Shown piece after piece: positions 7,682 to 16,626 of a DNA stretch of 64,000 nucleotides. The stretch is from Actibacterium sp. XHP0104. Its GTDB lineage: Bacteria; Pseudomonadota; Alphaproteobacteria; Rhodobacterales; Rhodobacteraceae. The notes under the pieces are model-generated. The model was not told where the DNA came from. It saw only the letters and a program-made list of their open reading frames with translations, and ran no database searches. Within the stretch, counting starts at the first letter, position 1; each line of letters begins with the position of its first letter. The translations under genes were made by a program, and so were the position numbers. The stretch spans positions 124,001-188,000 of the forward strand of contig NZ_JAOWLE010000005.1 in the NCBI RefSeq assembly GCF_025751515.1, read 5' to 3'.

Positions 7682-8218
7682 CTACCACAGGCCCGGATTG
7701 TTCAGCGCCGGCACGCAGCGCGCTGGCCCGGCAAAGGGCGCGGGGGCGGTCTCGGACAGGGATTGCCCCAGCCAGCCTATGGGCTGGCTAAGCGGTAGCG
7801 GCGCGGGGGCGAAATCTTGGGTGATCTGGGCGAACCCGACGCGGGCATAATATGCCGGGTCGCCATAGGTGATCGCATAATCGACACCGCTGTCGCGCAG
7901 CGCATCCAGCCCGTGGGTGATCAGCCCCTGCCCCACGCCCCGGCCCTGATGCCCCGGCAGAACCGCAACCGGCGACAGGATGAACACCGTGCGGGTGTCA
8001 TTATACCGCAGGCGCGAGAACAGGATGCAGCCCACCGGCGTGCCCTGATCAAGCGCGGTGAAAACATGCAAGTCAGGCGTAGGGGTCGTGGCCAGCATCT
8101 CGGCGACAAAGGCGCGGATCACCGCGCCCTCGTCCGCACCTTCGGATGCGGCAAAGGTTTCGGCGAACAGGGCGGCGATGTCGTCGTCGGCAATGACGCG
8201 GCCTGACAGATACTGCAT
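7682..8218 (-). CDS. GNAT-family N-acetyltransferase
   Basis: 178-residue GCN5-related acetyltransferase. The acetyl-CoA pyrophosphate-binding loop is VLPGHQGRGVGQGLI (Q/RxxGxG/A) at about residues 85-100, followed by GDPAYYARVGF, typical of YhbS-like members. The substrate is unknown. The ATG at 8218 gives a normal GNAT N-terminus; a further Met at 8251 is possible and neither has a strong ribosome-binding site. It is monocistronic and convergent with the aromatic operon, with no evident tie to it. Confidence 0.75.
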   Translation of the reverse strand: MQYLSGRVIADDDIAALFAETFAASEGADEGAVIRAFVAEMLATTPTPDLHVFTALDQGTPVGCILFSRLRYNDTRTVFILSPVAVLPGHQGRGVGQGLITHGLDALRDSGVDYAITYGDPAYYARVGFAQITQDFAPAPLPLSQPIGWLGQSLSETAPAPFAGPARCVPALNNPGLW

Positions 8219-8358
8219 ATCGGATCTCGGGTTGCGACGCGGGCCGCCCATGAATAGCAGGCCCTGCCGACCTGTGCGACCATTCTTCCCTTGCCCCGCC
8301 GCGCCTTCCCGCCTAAAGGGGCGGCTTGTTGTCCTTTCCTTTGGCCCGGGGGAAACCG

Positions 8359-9453
8359 ATGATCCAGACGCCCTATTACCTGATCGACAAGGCACGCCTG
8401 CTGCCGAACATGGAAAAGATCGCGCATCTGCGCGAGGCGTCGGGGGCCAAGGCCCTTTTGGCGCTGAAATGTTTCGCCACATGGTCGGTCTTTGATTTCA
8501 TGTCCGAGTATATGGACGGTACGACATCCTCGTCGCTTTACGAGGTACGGCTGGGGCGCGAAAAGTTTCCGGGCGAGACGCACGCCTATTCGGTGGCCTA
8601 TGCCGATCACGAGATCGACGAGGTTCTGGGCCATTCCGACAAGATCATTTTCAACACCATCGGTCAGCTGCAGCGGTTCGATACCCAAAGCGCGGGCCAT
8701 ATCCGCGGGCTGCGGGTCAATCCGGGCGTTTCGACCTCGGGCTTTGATCTGGCCGACCCGGCGCGGCCCTTCTCGCGGCTGGGCGAGCATGACCCCGAAG
8801 AGATCGCCAAGGTCGCCGATCAGATCAGCGGCTTCATGTTTCACAACAACTGTGAAAACGCCGATTTCGACCGGTTCGACGCCATGCTGGGCCATATCGA
8901 ACAGCGGTTCGGTTTCCTGATCCGTCAGATGGACTGGATCAGCCTGGGCGGCGGCATTCATTTCACCGGCGAGGGCTATCCGATTGATCGCCTGGCCGAG
9001 CGGCTGAAACGTTTTGCTGGCGAAAACGGCGTGCAGGTCTATCTGGAACCCGGCGAGGCCGCGATCACCAAATCGACCACGCTGGAGGTCACCGTTCTGG
9101 ACACGCTTTTCAACGGCAAGAACCTGGCGATCGTCGACAGCAGCATCGAGGCGCATATGCTTGATCTGCTGATCTATCGCGAAAGCGCCAAGATGAATGA
9201 GGCCGGCGATCATGAATGGATGGTCTGCGGCAAATCCTGCCTGGCGGGCGATATTTTCGGCGAATTCCGCTTTCCCGCCCCGATCAAACCGGGCGACCGA
9301 CTTAGCATTCAGGACGCCGCCGGTTACACAATGGTCAAGAAAAACTGGTTCAATGGCGTGAAAATGCCGGCGATTGCCGTTAAAGAATTGGATGGAACCA
9401 CGCGTCTTGTGCGTGATTTCGGATATGACGAATTCGCGGCAGCCCTGTCGTGA
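8359..9453 (+). CDS. nspC: Carboxynorspermidine/carboxyspermidine decarboxylase
   Basis: 364-residue fold-III PLP-dependent decarboxylase. The Schiff-base lysine is K37 in LLALKCFATW, SLGGGIHF is the PLP-phosphate glycine loop, YLEPGEA carries another conserved family segment, and CGKSCLAGD contains the catalytic Cys. NspC decarboxylates carboxy(nor)spermidine to (nor)spermidine in the cytoplasm. The ATG at 8359 has a GGGGGA ribosome-binding site. It lies 48 bp upstream of the partner dehydrogenase gene. Together they form the aspartate-semialdehyde-dependent spermidine route used by many bacteria instead of SpeD/SpeE. Confidence 0.88.
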   Translation: MIQTPYYLIDKARLLPNMEKIAHLREASGAKALLALKCFATWSVFDFMSEYMDGTTSSSLYEVRLGREKFPGETHAYSVAYADHEIDEVLGHSDKIIFNTIGQLQRFDTQSAGHIRGLRVNPGVSTSGFDLADPARPFSRLGEHDPEEIAKVADQISGFMFHNNCENADFDRFDAMLGHIEQRFGFLIRQMDWISLGGGIHFTGEGYPIDRLAERLKRFAGENGVQVYLEPGEAAITKSTTLEVTVLDTLFNGKNLAIVDSSIEAHMLDLLIYRESAKMNEAGDHEWMVCGKSCLAGDIFGEFRFPAPIKPGDRLSIQDAAGYTMVKKNWFNGVKMPAIAVKELDGTTRLVRDFGYDEFAAALS

Positions 9454-9501
9454 TGCAACGCCTGCGGGCACTCAACGGAATACCAAAGGGGGTCTTTTGA
9501 G

Positions 9502-10746
9502 TTGAAAAAGAACGTTCTCATCATCGGCGCTGGCGGCGTCGCTCAGGTCGTGGCGCATAAATGCGCGCAAAACAACGATGTGCTTGGCGATATCCATATC
9601 GCCAGCCGGACGCTTTCCAAATGCGAAGCGATCCTTGAGTCGGTCCGTGAAAAAGGCGCGATGAAACAGGCGGGCGTTCTAAAGGCCCATCAGGTGGATG
9701 CGATGGACAGCGCCGCCGTGGCCGATCTGATCCGCGAAACCGGCGTGCAGATCGTGATCAACGTGGGCTCTGCCTTCGTGAACATGACCGTGCTGGATGC
9801 CTGTATCGAAACCGGCGCGGCCTATATCGATACGGCCATTCACGAAGACCCGACCAAGATCTGCGAAACCCCGCCGTGGTATGCCAACTATGAATGGAAG
9901 AAACGCGATCTTTGCGCAGAAAAAGGCGTGACCGCCATTCTGGGCGCGGGGTTCGATCCGGGCGTCGTGAACGCCTTTGCCCGCTTTGCCATCGACATGA
10001 TGGACGAGGTCAAATCGATCGACATCGTCGATATCAACGCCGGCTCGCACGGCAAGTATTTCGCCACGAATTTCGACCCCGAGATCAATTTTCGCGAATT
10101 CACTGGCGTCGTCTACTACTGGGAAGACCAGCAGTGGAAAGAGAAGAAGATGTTCGAAACCGGCCATGACTGGGATCTGCCGGTCGTGGGCACCTGCCGC
10201 GCCTATCAGTCGGGCCATGACGAGGTGCATTCGCTGGCCACCAACTATCCGCAGGCCGATGTGCGGTTCTGGATGGGGTTCGGCGATCACTACATCAACG
10301 TCTTTACTGTGCTGCAAAACCTGGGCCTGCTGTCCGAGCAGCCGGTGAAAACCGCCGAGGGCCAAGAGGTTGTGCCGCTCAAGGTCGTCAAGGCCGTGCT
10401 GCCCGACCCGTCGTCGCTGGCGCCCGACTATACCGGCAAGACCTGCATCGGTGATCTGGTCAAAGGCACCAAGGACGGCCAGCCGTTTGAGGTGTTCGTC
10501 TATAACGTCGCCGACCACAAAGAGGCCTATAACGAGGTTGGCAGCCAGGGCATCAGCTATACCGCCGGCGTGCCGCCCGTTGCTGCCGCGATGCTGGTCG
10601 CCAGCGGCGAATGGGATGCCAAGACGATGAAAAACGTCGAAGAGCTGGACCCGAAACCGTTCTTTACCATCCTCGACCAGATCGGCCTGCCGACGCGGAT
10701 GCAGCTTGGTGGTCTGGGCGGCGAAGACAAGGCCTGGAACGAATAA
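9502..10746 (+). CDS. Carboxynorspermidine/carboxyspermidine dehydrogenase (saccharopine dehydrogenase-like)
   Basis: 414-residue saccharopine-dehydrogenase-family reductase. The Rossmann motif VLIIGAGGVAQVVAHK is at the extreme N-terminus, and GAGFDPGVVNAFARFA is characteristic of carboxy(nor)spermidine synthases. It condenses putrescine (or diaminopropane) with aspartate semialdehyde and reduces the imine with NADPH. The start is TTG at 9502, set by the Rossmann motif being almost at residue 1 and by an AAAGGGGG ribosome-binding site nine bases upstream; no ATG is available in this region. A strong terminator follows at 10770-10800. The TTG start may lower output relative to nspC. Confidence 0.88.
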   Translation: MKKNVLIIGAGGVAQVVAHKCAQNNDVLGDIHIASRTLSKCEAILESVREKGAMKQAGVLKAHQVDAMDSAAVADLIRETGVQIVINVGSAFVNMTVLDACIETGAAYIDTAIHEDPTKICETPPWYANYEWKKRDLCAEKGVTAILGAGFDPGVVNAFARFAIDMMDEVKSIDIVDINAGSHGKYFATNFDPEINFREFTGVVYYWEDQQWKEKKMFETGHDWDLPVVGTCRAYQSGHDEVHSLATNYPQADVRFWMGFGDHYINVFTVLQNLGLLSEQPVKTAEGQEVVPLKVVKAVLPDPSSLAPDYTGKTCIGDLVKGTKDGQPFEVFVYNVADHKEAYNEVGSQGISYTAGVPPVAAAMLVASGEWDAKTMKNVEELDPKPFFTILDQIGLPTRMQLGGLGGEDKAWNE

Positions 10747-10769
10747 GGCCCCTGCCTGTGAAATTGAAC

Positions 10770-10800
10770 CGGCCCCCGCAGCGATGCGGGGGCCGTTTTT
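10770..10800 (+). terminator. Rho-independent terminator after the spermidine genes
   Basis: An 11-bp GC-rich stem (CGGCCCCCGCA, loop GCGA, TGCGGGGGCCG) is followed by TTTTT. It ends the rightward nspC operon. Read leftward it lacks a good T tract, so it protects the convergent RND gene only partly. Confidence 0.9.
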
Positions 10801-10801
10801 G

Positions 10802-13800
10802 TCAGGTCTTGAAGATGCGGTAGATCGCCGGGATCACCAGCACCGTCAAGGCGGTGGATGAGGCCAGCCCGAACAGCAGCGAGATTGCCAGCCCCTGAAA
10901 GATCGGGTCGGCCAGGATCACCACCGCGCCGATCATCGCCGCGATCGCGGTCAGCAAGATCGGCTTGAACCGGGTCGCGCCGGCCTCGATCAGGATGTCG
11001 ATGCTGACCTTGCCGTCGGGGTCGGCGTGGCGAATAAAATCGACCAGCAGGATCGAGTTGCGCACGATGATCCCCGCCAGCGCAATGAACCCGATCATCG
11101 AGGTGGCCGAGAACGGCGCGCCGAAGATCCAGTGCCCCAGCATGATGCCGAGGAATGTCAGCGGCACCGGCGTCAGGATCACAAGCGGCAGGCGGAAGCT
11201 GCCGAATTGCGCCACCACCAGGATGTAGATCCCCAGCAGTGCCACGCCAAAGGCCGCGCCCATGTCGCGGAAGGTTACCCAGGTGACCTCCCATTCGCCA
11301 TCCCACAGCAGGGTGTTTTCGGCCTCGCTGAGCGGTTGGCCGTGCAGGCTGATCACGGGCGGGGTCAGATCGCCCCAGTCCATCGCGTCCAGCTTTTCCT
11401 GCACCGCGATCATGCCGTAAAGCGGGGCCTCGAAATCACCGGCCAGCTCGGCGGTGACCATCTCGGCATAGCGGCCGTTATGGCGGAAAATCGGGTGCGA
11501 GGCCTCTTCCTCGACCAGGGTCACCACATCGCCCAGTTCGACCACGCCGCGCCCGCCCGGCAGGGCGTTCGCGGGCACAGGGGTCGGCAGGGTGGTTTCG
11601 TCCATCACCCGCATCGCCCGGTCACGCGCGACCACGATCGGGATCGGCGCGCGGCCCTCGCCGCGATGCGAATAGCCCACCGTGGTCTGGCCGTTCAACA
11701 GTTGCAGCGTCTGCAACGCGTCGGCCTCTTGCACCAGGTAGAAATCCAGGTCCGAGGGGTTCAGCTCGGCCCGCAGGCGACGGGGCTGTTCGCCGAAACT
11801 GTCATCGACATCGACGATGAAGGGCACGTCCTCGAACGCTGCGCGCACCTTGCGCGCCACGGCGCGGCGGGTTTCGGCGTCGGGGCCATAGATTTCGGCC
11901 AGCAGGGTCGAGATCACCGGCGGGCCCGGGGGCGGCTCGACCACCTTGATATTGGTGCCCGGCGGCACGTTCAGGTCGGCCAGCATCTCGCGCAGCTCCA
12001 GCGCGATGGCGTGGCTGGCACGGTCGCGGTGGTGCTTGGGTTCAAGGTTCAGCTGCACCTCGCCCAGCTCGGGCGTCTGGCGCAGGAAATAGTGCCGCAC
12101 AAGGCCGTTGAAATTGAACGGCGCCGCCGTGCCCGCATGGGTCTGGGCCGAGATCACCTCGGGCAGGTTCATCGCCACCAGCGCGGCGTCACGCGCCACG
12201 GCATCGGTGGCCTCGACCGAGGCACCCTCGGGCAGGTCGATGACGATGGCCAGCTCCGATTTGTTGTCAAAGGGCAGCAGCTTGACGGTCACGTGTTTGG
12301 TGTAAAGCGCGCCCAGCGACCCGAAAGACAGCACCACCACGGCCAGCAGAAAGATCCAGCTGATCTTTTTGGTGCGCAGCACCGGGCGGGCGATGCGGGC
12401 ATAAAGCCTGCCCAGCCGACCGCCCTGCCCGGCATCGCCCGCGTCGTGATGCAAGGGCGCGCGGCCCGCGATTTTCAGCATCAGCCATGGCGTGATGATG
12501 ACGGCCACGAAGAACGAGAAAATCATCGCCGCGCTGGCGTTGGCGGGGATCGGGCTCATGTAGGGGCCCATCAGCCCCGACACGAACAGCATCGGCAACA
12601 GCGCCACAACCACGGTCAGCGTGGCAACGATGGTGGGGTTGCCTACCTCGGCCACGGCGGCGATCGCGGCCTCTAGCCGGGTTTTCTGCGGGTCTTTCGC
12701 CCAGTGGCGGGCGATGTTCTCGATCACCACGATGGCGTCATCGACCAGGATGCCGATCGAGAAAATCAGCGCGAACAGCGATACCCGGTTCAGCGTATAG
12801 CCCATGATATGCGCGGCAAAGAGCGTCAGCAGGATCGTCACCGGGATGACCACGGCGACCACGACCGCCTCGCGCCAGCCGATGGCGAACAGCACCAGCG
12901 CGACGATCGACACGGTGGCGAGGCCCAGATGGAACAGCAGCTCGTTCGCCTTTTCGGCGGCGGTTTCGCCATAGTCGCGAGTGACCTCGACGGCGACGCT
13001 GTCGGGGATGATGCGGCCCTTCATGTCGTCTACATGGTGCAGGATCTGCTCGGCCACGGTCACCGCGTTGGCCCCGGCGCGTTTCGCAAGGGCAAGGGTC
13101 ACGGCGGGCGACAGAATGATGTCGTCGTGGGTTTCGCCGCGGGTCAGGCTAAAGACATGGCGTTCGTCCAGATCGCTGACAAAGCCCACTTCGGCCAGGT
13201 CACGCACATAGACGGTGCGCCCGTCGCGGGTAGTGACCTCGAGGTTGGCGATCTCTTCGGGGGTTTTCAGGGTCTGGCCCAGCATCAGCCCGATCTGCTG
13301 GCCGCCGTCACGGATGGTGCCCGCCGGCGCGGCAGAGTTCGCGCCCTGCACCTTGCCCGCCAGCTGTTGCAGCGTCACGCCATAAAGCGCCAGCTTTTCG
13401 GGGTCGGGCGACACGCGCAGCGCCTGCGTGGTTTCGCCCACCAGATAGGTCAGGCCCACGTTGTCGATCTTGGCCAGCTCCACCTCGACCTCGCGGGCGA
13501 TGCGGGTCAGATCGGCGCCGGATACGGCGGTGTTGCCGGGCGCCTGGCTGAAGGTCAGCGCCACGATGGCCACGTCGTTGATGCCGCGCCCCACCACCAG
13601 TGGTTCGGGGATGCCGGTGGGGATACGGTCGATATTGGCCAGGATCTTGTCGCGCACCCGCAAGATCGCGGTGTCCGCGGACAGGCCGACCTCGAACCGG
13701 GCGGTGACCATGACCTGATCGTCGCGGGTCGAGCTATAGACATGCTCGACCTGGTCGATGCCCTTGACGATGGTTTCCAGCGGCTCGGTGATCAGCTTGA

Positions 13801-14017
13801 CCGCATCCTCAGCGCGCAGGCCCGCGGCCTGAACGTGGATATCGACCAGCGGCACGGAAATCTGCGGTTCTTCTTCGCGCGGCAGGGCGATCAGCGCGAT
13901 CAGCCCCACGGCCAGCGACGCCATCAGAAACAGCGGCGTCAGCGGCGACGAGATAAAGGCCTTGGTCAGGCGCCCGGCAAGGCCCAGCGCGCCGCCGGAT
14001 TGTGCGTCGTTACTCAT
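10802..14017 (-). CDS. RND-family efflux pump inner-membrane transporter (AcrB/HAE1-like)
   Basis: 1071-residue resistance-nodulation-division permease. Visible landmarks: a first transmembrane helix near residue 30 (LFLMASLAVGLIALIAL), the LPREEEPQISVP segment at the start of the porter domain, and a central helix bundle around residues 345-545 with the proton-relay acidic helix (FALIFSIGILVDDAIVVIEN; paired Asp). A second periplasmic loop and the final helix bundle (FLGIMLGHWIFG, LTVLVIPAIYRIF) follow. It expels hydrophobic compounds using the proton gradient. It overlaps the adaptor gene by 8 bp, so the two are coupled. No outer-membrane channel gene is adjacent, so it probably shares a TolC. 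Substrate unknown. Confidence 0.92.
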   Translation of the reverse strand: MSNDAQSGGALGLAGRLTKAFISSPLTPLFLMASLAVGLIALIALPREEEPQISVPLVDIHVQAAGLRAEDAVKLITEPLETIVKGIDQVEHVYSSTRDDQVMVTARFEVGLSADTAILRVRDKILANIDRIPTGIPEPLVVGRGINDVAIVALTFSQAPGNTAVSGADLTRIAREVEVELAKIDNVGLTYLVGETTQALRVSPDPEKLALYGVTLQQLAGKVQGANSAAPAGTIRDGGQQIGLMLGQTLKTPEEIANLEVTTRDGRTVYVRDLAEVGFVSDLDERHVFSLTRGETHDDIILSPAVTLALAKRAGANAVTVAEQILHHVDDMKGRIIPDSVAVEVTRDYGETAAEKANELLFHLGLATVSIVALVLFAIGWREAVVVAVVIPVTILLTLFAAHIMGYTLNRVSLFALIFSIGILVDDAIVVIENIARHWAKDPQKTRLEAAIAAVAEVGNPTIVATLTVVVALLPMLFVSGLMGPYMSPIPANASAAMIFSFFVAVIITPWLMLKIAGRAPLHHDAGDAGQGGRLGRLYARIARPVLRTKKISWIFLLAVVVLSFGSLGALYTKHVTVKLLPFDNKSELAIVIDLPEGASVEATDAVARDAALVAMNLPEVISAQTHAGTAAPFNFNGLVRHYFLRQTPELGEVQLNLEPKHHRDRASHAIALELREMLADLNVPPGTNIKVVEPPPGPPVISTLLAEIYGPDAETRRAVARKVRAAFEDVPFIVDVDDSFGEQPRRLRAELNPSDLDFYLVQEADALQTLQLLNGQTTVGYSHRGEGRAPIPIVVARDRAMRVMDETTLPTPVPANALPGGRGVVELGDVVTLVEEEASHPIFRHNGRYAEMVTAELAGDFEAPLYGMIAVQEKLDAMDWGDLTPPVISLHGQPLSEAENTLLWDGEWEVTWVTFRDMGAAFGVALLGIYILVVAQFGSFRLPLVILTPVPLTFLGIMLGHWIFGAPFSATSMIGFIALAGIIVRNSILLVDFIRHADPDGKVSIDILIEAGATRFKPILLTAIAAMIGAVVILADPIFQGLAISLLFGLASSTALTVLVIPAIYRIFKT

Positions 14018-14978
14018 GGTCGGTCACCACCTTGTCACCGGCGGCAAGCCCGCTGAGGATTTCGACCATCGCCACATCGCCCATCATCACGCGGCTGCCG
14101 GGCACGACGGTGCGCTGCACGGTGTGATCGCCGGCCTGAATGGTCACGAAATCCAGCCCCGCCTGCTGGCTAAGCGCGGTTTCCGGCACCAAAAGCGCCT
14201 CATGTTCGCCCACCGGCACACGCACCGGCACGCGGCGGCCGATAAACCGGCCATCAAGGCCGTCGACCTCGACATCGGCCAGAACCCGGCCGCCCGCAAT
14301 CTGCGGATAGACCTTGACCAGCTTGCCCTGCTGACCGGCGTCTGAGCCGATTTCGATCGTGTCGCCCACGGTCAGGCGGCCGGCAAAGCGTTCGGGCAGC
14401 GCCAGGCGCAGGAACACGCCGCCGCCGCCGATCTGGGCCACCTGTTCACCCGGGTTGATGACCGAGCCACGCGCCACCGGCACGGCCAGCACGACGCCAT
14501 CCACCGGAGACAACACGGCGCCCTCGGCCACCTGCTGTTCGATCACCAGCCGCTGCGCCTGGGTGCTGCGGATCTGGTTATCCAGCACGTTCACCGCGGT
14601 GCGCAGCTGATCAAGGTTCTGCACGGTGATCACGCCGCGCTCACGCAGGGATTCTCCGCGCTCCAGGTCGGTGCGGGCGGTGTCCAGCTGGTTTTGCAGC
14701 GCGCCCAGCTGGGCGTCGATTGCTTCCAGCTGAAAGCTCAGCTTGTCGTCCTCGACCACCGCGATGCGCTGCCCGGCGGCGACGGCGTCGCCCTCGGTCA
14801 CCTCAAGCACCATCACCGTGCCGCCAATCCGGGCGCGGGCCGGGATCAGATCACGCGGTTCGACCTCGCCATAGACCGCTTTCCAGTCGGTCACGCGGAC
14901 CGGGGCAAGCTCGATCACCTCGGCGCGGGCCAGACCGGCGGCCATCAGCGCGGCCACGAATATCAGTATCTTGTTCAT
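14010..14978 (-). CDS. RND efflux periplasmic adaptor (membrane fusion protein)
   Basis: 322-residue HlyD/AcrA-type adaptor. It has an N-terminal signal sequence (MNKILIFVAALMAAGLARA), a first lipoyl half (IGGTVMVLEVTEGDAVAAGQ), a short coiled-coil hairpin (~75-145), a second lipoyl half (LSPVDGVVLAVPVARGSVI), then beta-barrel and membrane-proximal domains. There is no lipobox Cys, so it should be periplasmic and not acylated. The ATG at 14978 is preceded by AGGAGA. First gene of the leftward RND operon; a likely promoter sits about 90-115 bp upstream. No dedicated regulator lies beside it. Confidence 0.9.
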   Translation of the reverse strand: MNKILIFVAALMAAGLARAEVIELAPVRVTDWKAVYGEVEPRDLIPARARIGGTVMVLEVTEGDAVAAGQRIAVVEDDKLSFQLEAIDAQLGALQNQLDTARTDLERGESLRERGVITVQNLDQLRTAVNVLDNQIRSTQAQRLVIEQQVAEGAVLSPVDGVVLAVPVARGSVINPGEQVAQIGGGGVFLRLALPERFAGRLTVGDTIEIGSDAGQQGKLVKVYPQIAGGRVLADVEVDGLDGRFIGRRVPVRVPVGEHEALLVPETALSQQAGLDFVTIQAGDHTVQRTVVPGSRVMMGDVAMVEILSGLAAGDKVVTDHE

Positions 14979-15064
14979 CGCGTGTCTCCTGAAGCGGGCT
15001 GCGTCAGAGTAAACATGCATGACGCGCGCACCTTGACCCAGCGCAAAGCTGGCGGCTTTGCACA

Positions 15065-15092
15065 CATATATTCGCGATTACGAATGTGTCTA
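15065..15092 (-). promoter_or_regulatory. Likely promoter and operator of the RND efflux operon
   Basis: On the minus strand TAGACA and TATATG are spaced by 16 bases, matching -35 and -10 boxes, and would give a leader of about 80 nt. The same bases form nested inverted repeats: ACACAT/ATGTGT (15062-15067 with 15084-15089) and ATTCG/CGAAT (15070-15074 with 15081-15085). A repressor overlapping the promoter is plausible for an efflux pump, but no candidate regulator is adjacent. Confidence 0.5.
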
Positions 15093-15217
15093 GGGGCCGC
15101 CCCCCGGTGAAAACCCGACTGTGGCCCGAAAACCTCGACGTAAGCCCTGTTAAGGTTGTATAAGCGCCCCGATAGTGCCGCGCCACGGGGCGGCTGTACC
15201 AGTATACCGGTTGCCCC

Positions 15218-15556
15218 ATGCCGTTTGCCCTGATCGACGAGATGACCGAAGACGCGCTGCGCGGCCTGTTAAGCGGCGCGCAGGGCTGGCGCGGGGTGGT
15301 CCGCGATCTGGCCGCACGTTTCCCCGCCGCGCCCCCTCAGGCGATGATATTCGCGCTGACCTCGGCCGGGTCGGGCATCGAAAGCAGCTTTGCCCCCGAC
15401 AGCGCCGCGCATCCGGCCTCGAACCGGGCCTACCGGCTGGCGGCGCTGGTGGCGGCCGATCTTTACGCCATGCAGATCGTCGGGGCGCGGGCTGAAACGC
15501 TGGCCGACTTGCTGGCCTATTGGCGGCGTCATGACGACTATTTCCTGACGCTCTGA
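15218..15556 (+). CDS. Small conserved-looking hypothetical protein
   Basis: 112 residues, soluble, alanine- and leucine-rich, mostly helical in appearance, with no cysteines and no membrane segment or signal. I do not recognise a family. Support for it being real: codon usage and GC pattern match its neighbours, the frame is open for its whole length, and it fills a gap between divergent and parallel genes. Against: no clear ribosome-binding site precedes the ATG. A near-palindrome ACCAGTATACCGGT (15198-15211) lies just before the start. It may be co-transcribed with deoC, 70 bp downstream. Confidence 0.55.
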   Translation: MPFALIDEMTEDALRGLLSGAQGWRGVVRDLAARFPAAPPQAMIFALTSAGSGIESSFAPDSAAHPASNRAYRLAALVAADLYAMQIVGARAETLADLLAYWRRHDDYFLTL

Positions 15557-15626
15557 CGCGGCGGCGGCGCTTGCCAAATGCGGGCAGGGCGTGCACCCTC
15601 GGGCCCGTCAAGACAGGGGGCAAAGA

Positions 15627-16622
15627 GTGCAGACCGAACACAGCCTTACGGGTGCCGTTACAGCACTGCCGCAGGTGACCCACAGCCGAAATCCGGGCAT
15701 GGCGCTGGATATGGACTGGGTGAAATCGGTGCAGGCCAATACCTCGGCGATCGAACGGCGCTGCGCGACCCTGCCGGGGCGCCGGTCGGTGAAAAAGGAT
15801 TACCAGGCGGCCTGGCTGCTGCGCGCCATCACCTGTATCGACCTGACCACCCTGTCGGGCGATGACACGGTCGGCCGGGTGCAGCGCCTCTGCGCCAAGG
15901 CGCGGCAACCCGTGCGGCAGGATATTCTCGATGCCCTGGGGATGGGCCCTATCCATACCGGTGCGGTCTGCGTTTATCACGATATGGTGCCCACGGCCGT
16001 TCAGGCGCTGGCGGGCACCGGCATTCCCGTGGCGGCGGTTTCCACGGGCTTTCCGGCGGGGCTGTCGCCCTTTCCCCTGCGGGTGCAGGAAATCCGCGAA
16101 AGCGTCGCCGCCGGGGCCGAGGAAATCGACATCGTGATCTCGCGCCGCCACGTTCTGACCGGCAACTGGCAGGCGCTTTATGATGAAATGGCCGAGTTCC
16201 GCGCTGCCTGCGGCCCGGCCCATGTCAAGGCGATCCTCGCGACCGGAGAGCTGGGCACCCTGCGCAATGTCGCCCGCGCCAGCCTTGTCTGCATGATGGC
16301 CGGGGCCGATTTCATCAAGACCTCGACCGGCAAGGAAAGCGTGAACGCCACCCTGCCCGTCAGCCTGACCATGATCCGCGCCATTCGCGACTATCACCAG
16401 CGCACCGGCCACCGCGTGGGCTATAAACCGGCGGGCGGGATATCAAAGGCCAAGGACGCGCTGGTTTACCTTAGCCTCATCAAAGAGGAACTAGGCAACC
16501 GCTGGCTGTTGCCCGACCTTTTCCGCTTTGGCGCGTCCAGCCTTTTGGGCGATATCGAACGCCAGCTCGAACACCATGTCACTGGCGCCTATTCCGCCGG
16601 CTGGCGCCACCCGATGGGATGA
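15627..16622 (+). CDS. deoC: Deoxyribose-phosphate aldolase
   Basis: 331-residue class I aldolase of the longer DeoC type. The Schiff-base lysine is K231 in ADFIKTSTGKES, and the second active-site lysine lies in VGYKPAGGIS. CIDLTTLSGDDT is the N-terminal family segment. It splits 2-deoxyribose-5-phosphate into acetaldehyde and glyceraldehyde-3-phosphate. The GTG at 15627 is preferred because AGGGGG lies six bases upstream; an internal ATG at 15699 would remove a non-essential leader. The ALDH16 gene begins four bases after its stop, so the acetaldehyde product has an obvious next enzyme. Confidence 0.9.
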   Translation: MQTEHSLTGAVTALPQVTHSRNPGMALDMDWVKSVQANTSAIERRCATLPGRRSVKKDYQAAWLLRAITCIDLTTLSGDDTVGRVQRLCAKARQPVRQDILDALGMGPIHTGAVCVYHDMVPTAVQALAGTGIPVAAVSTGFPAGLSPFPLRVQEIRESVAAGAEEIDIVISRRHVLTGNWQALYDEMAEFRAACGPAHVKAILATGELGTLRNVARASLVCMMAGADFIKTSTGKESVNATLPVSLTMIRAIRDYHQRTGHRVGYKPAGGISKAKDALVYLSLIKEELGNRWLLPDLFRFGASSLLGDIERQLEHHVTGAYSAGWRHPMG

Positions 16623-16626
16623 TGCG

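Noticed and set aside
11027-14056. Two long + strand open frames (11027-12676, 12704-14056) opposite the RND transporter
   Set aside because: Antisense to a clear RND permease, with His/Gln/Asp/Gly-biased composition and no domain.
16528-16626. Upstream ATG at 16528 for ALDH16
   Set aside because: It would overlap deoC by 95 bp; the ATG at 16627 lies four bases after the deoC stop and gives a normal N-terminus.
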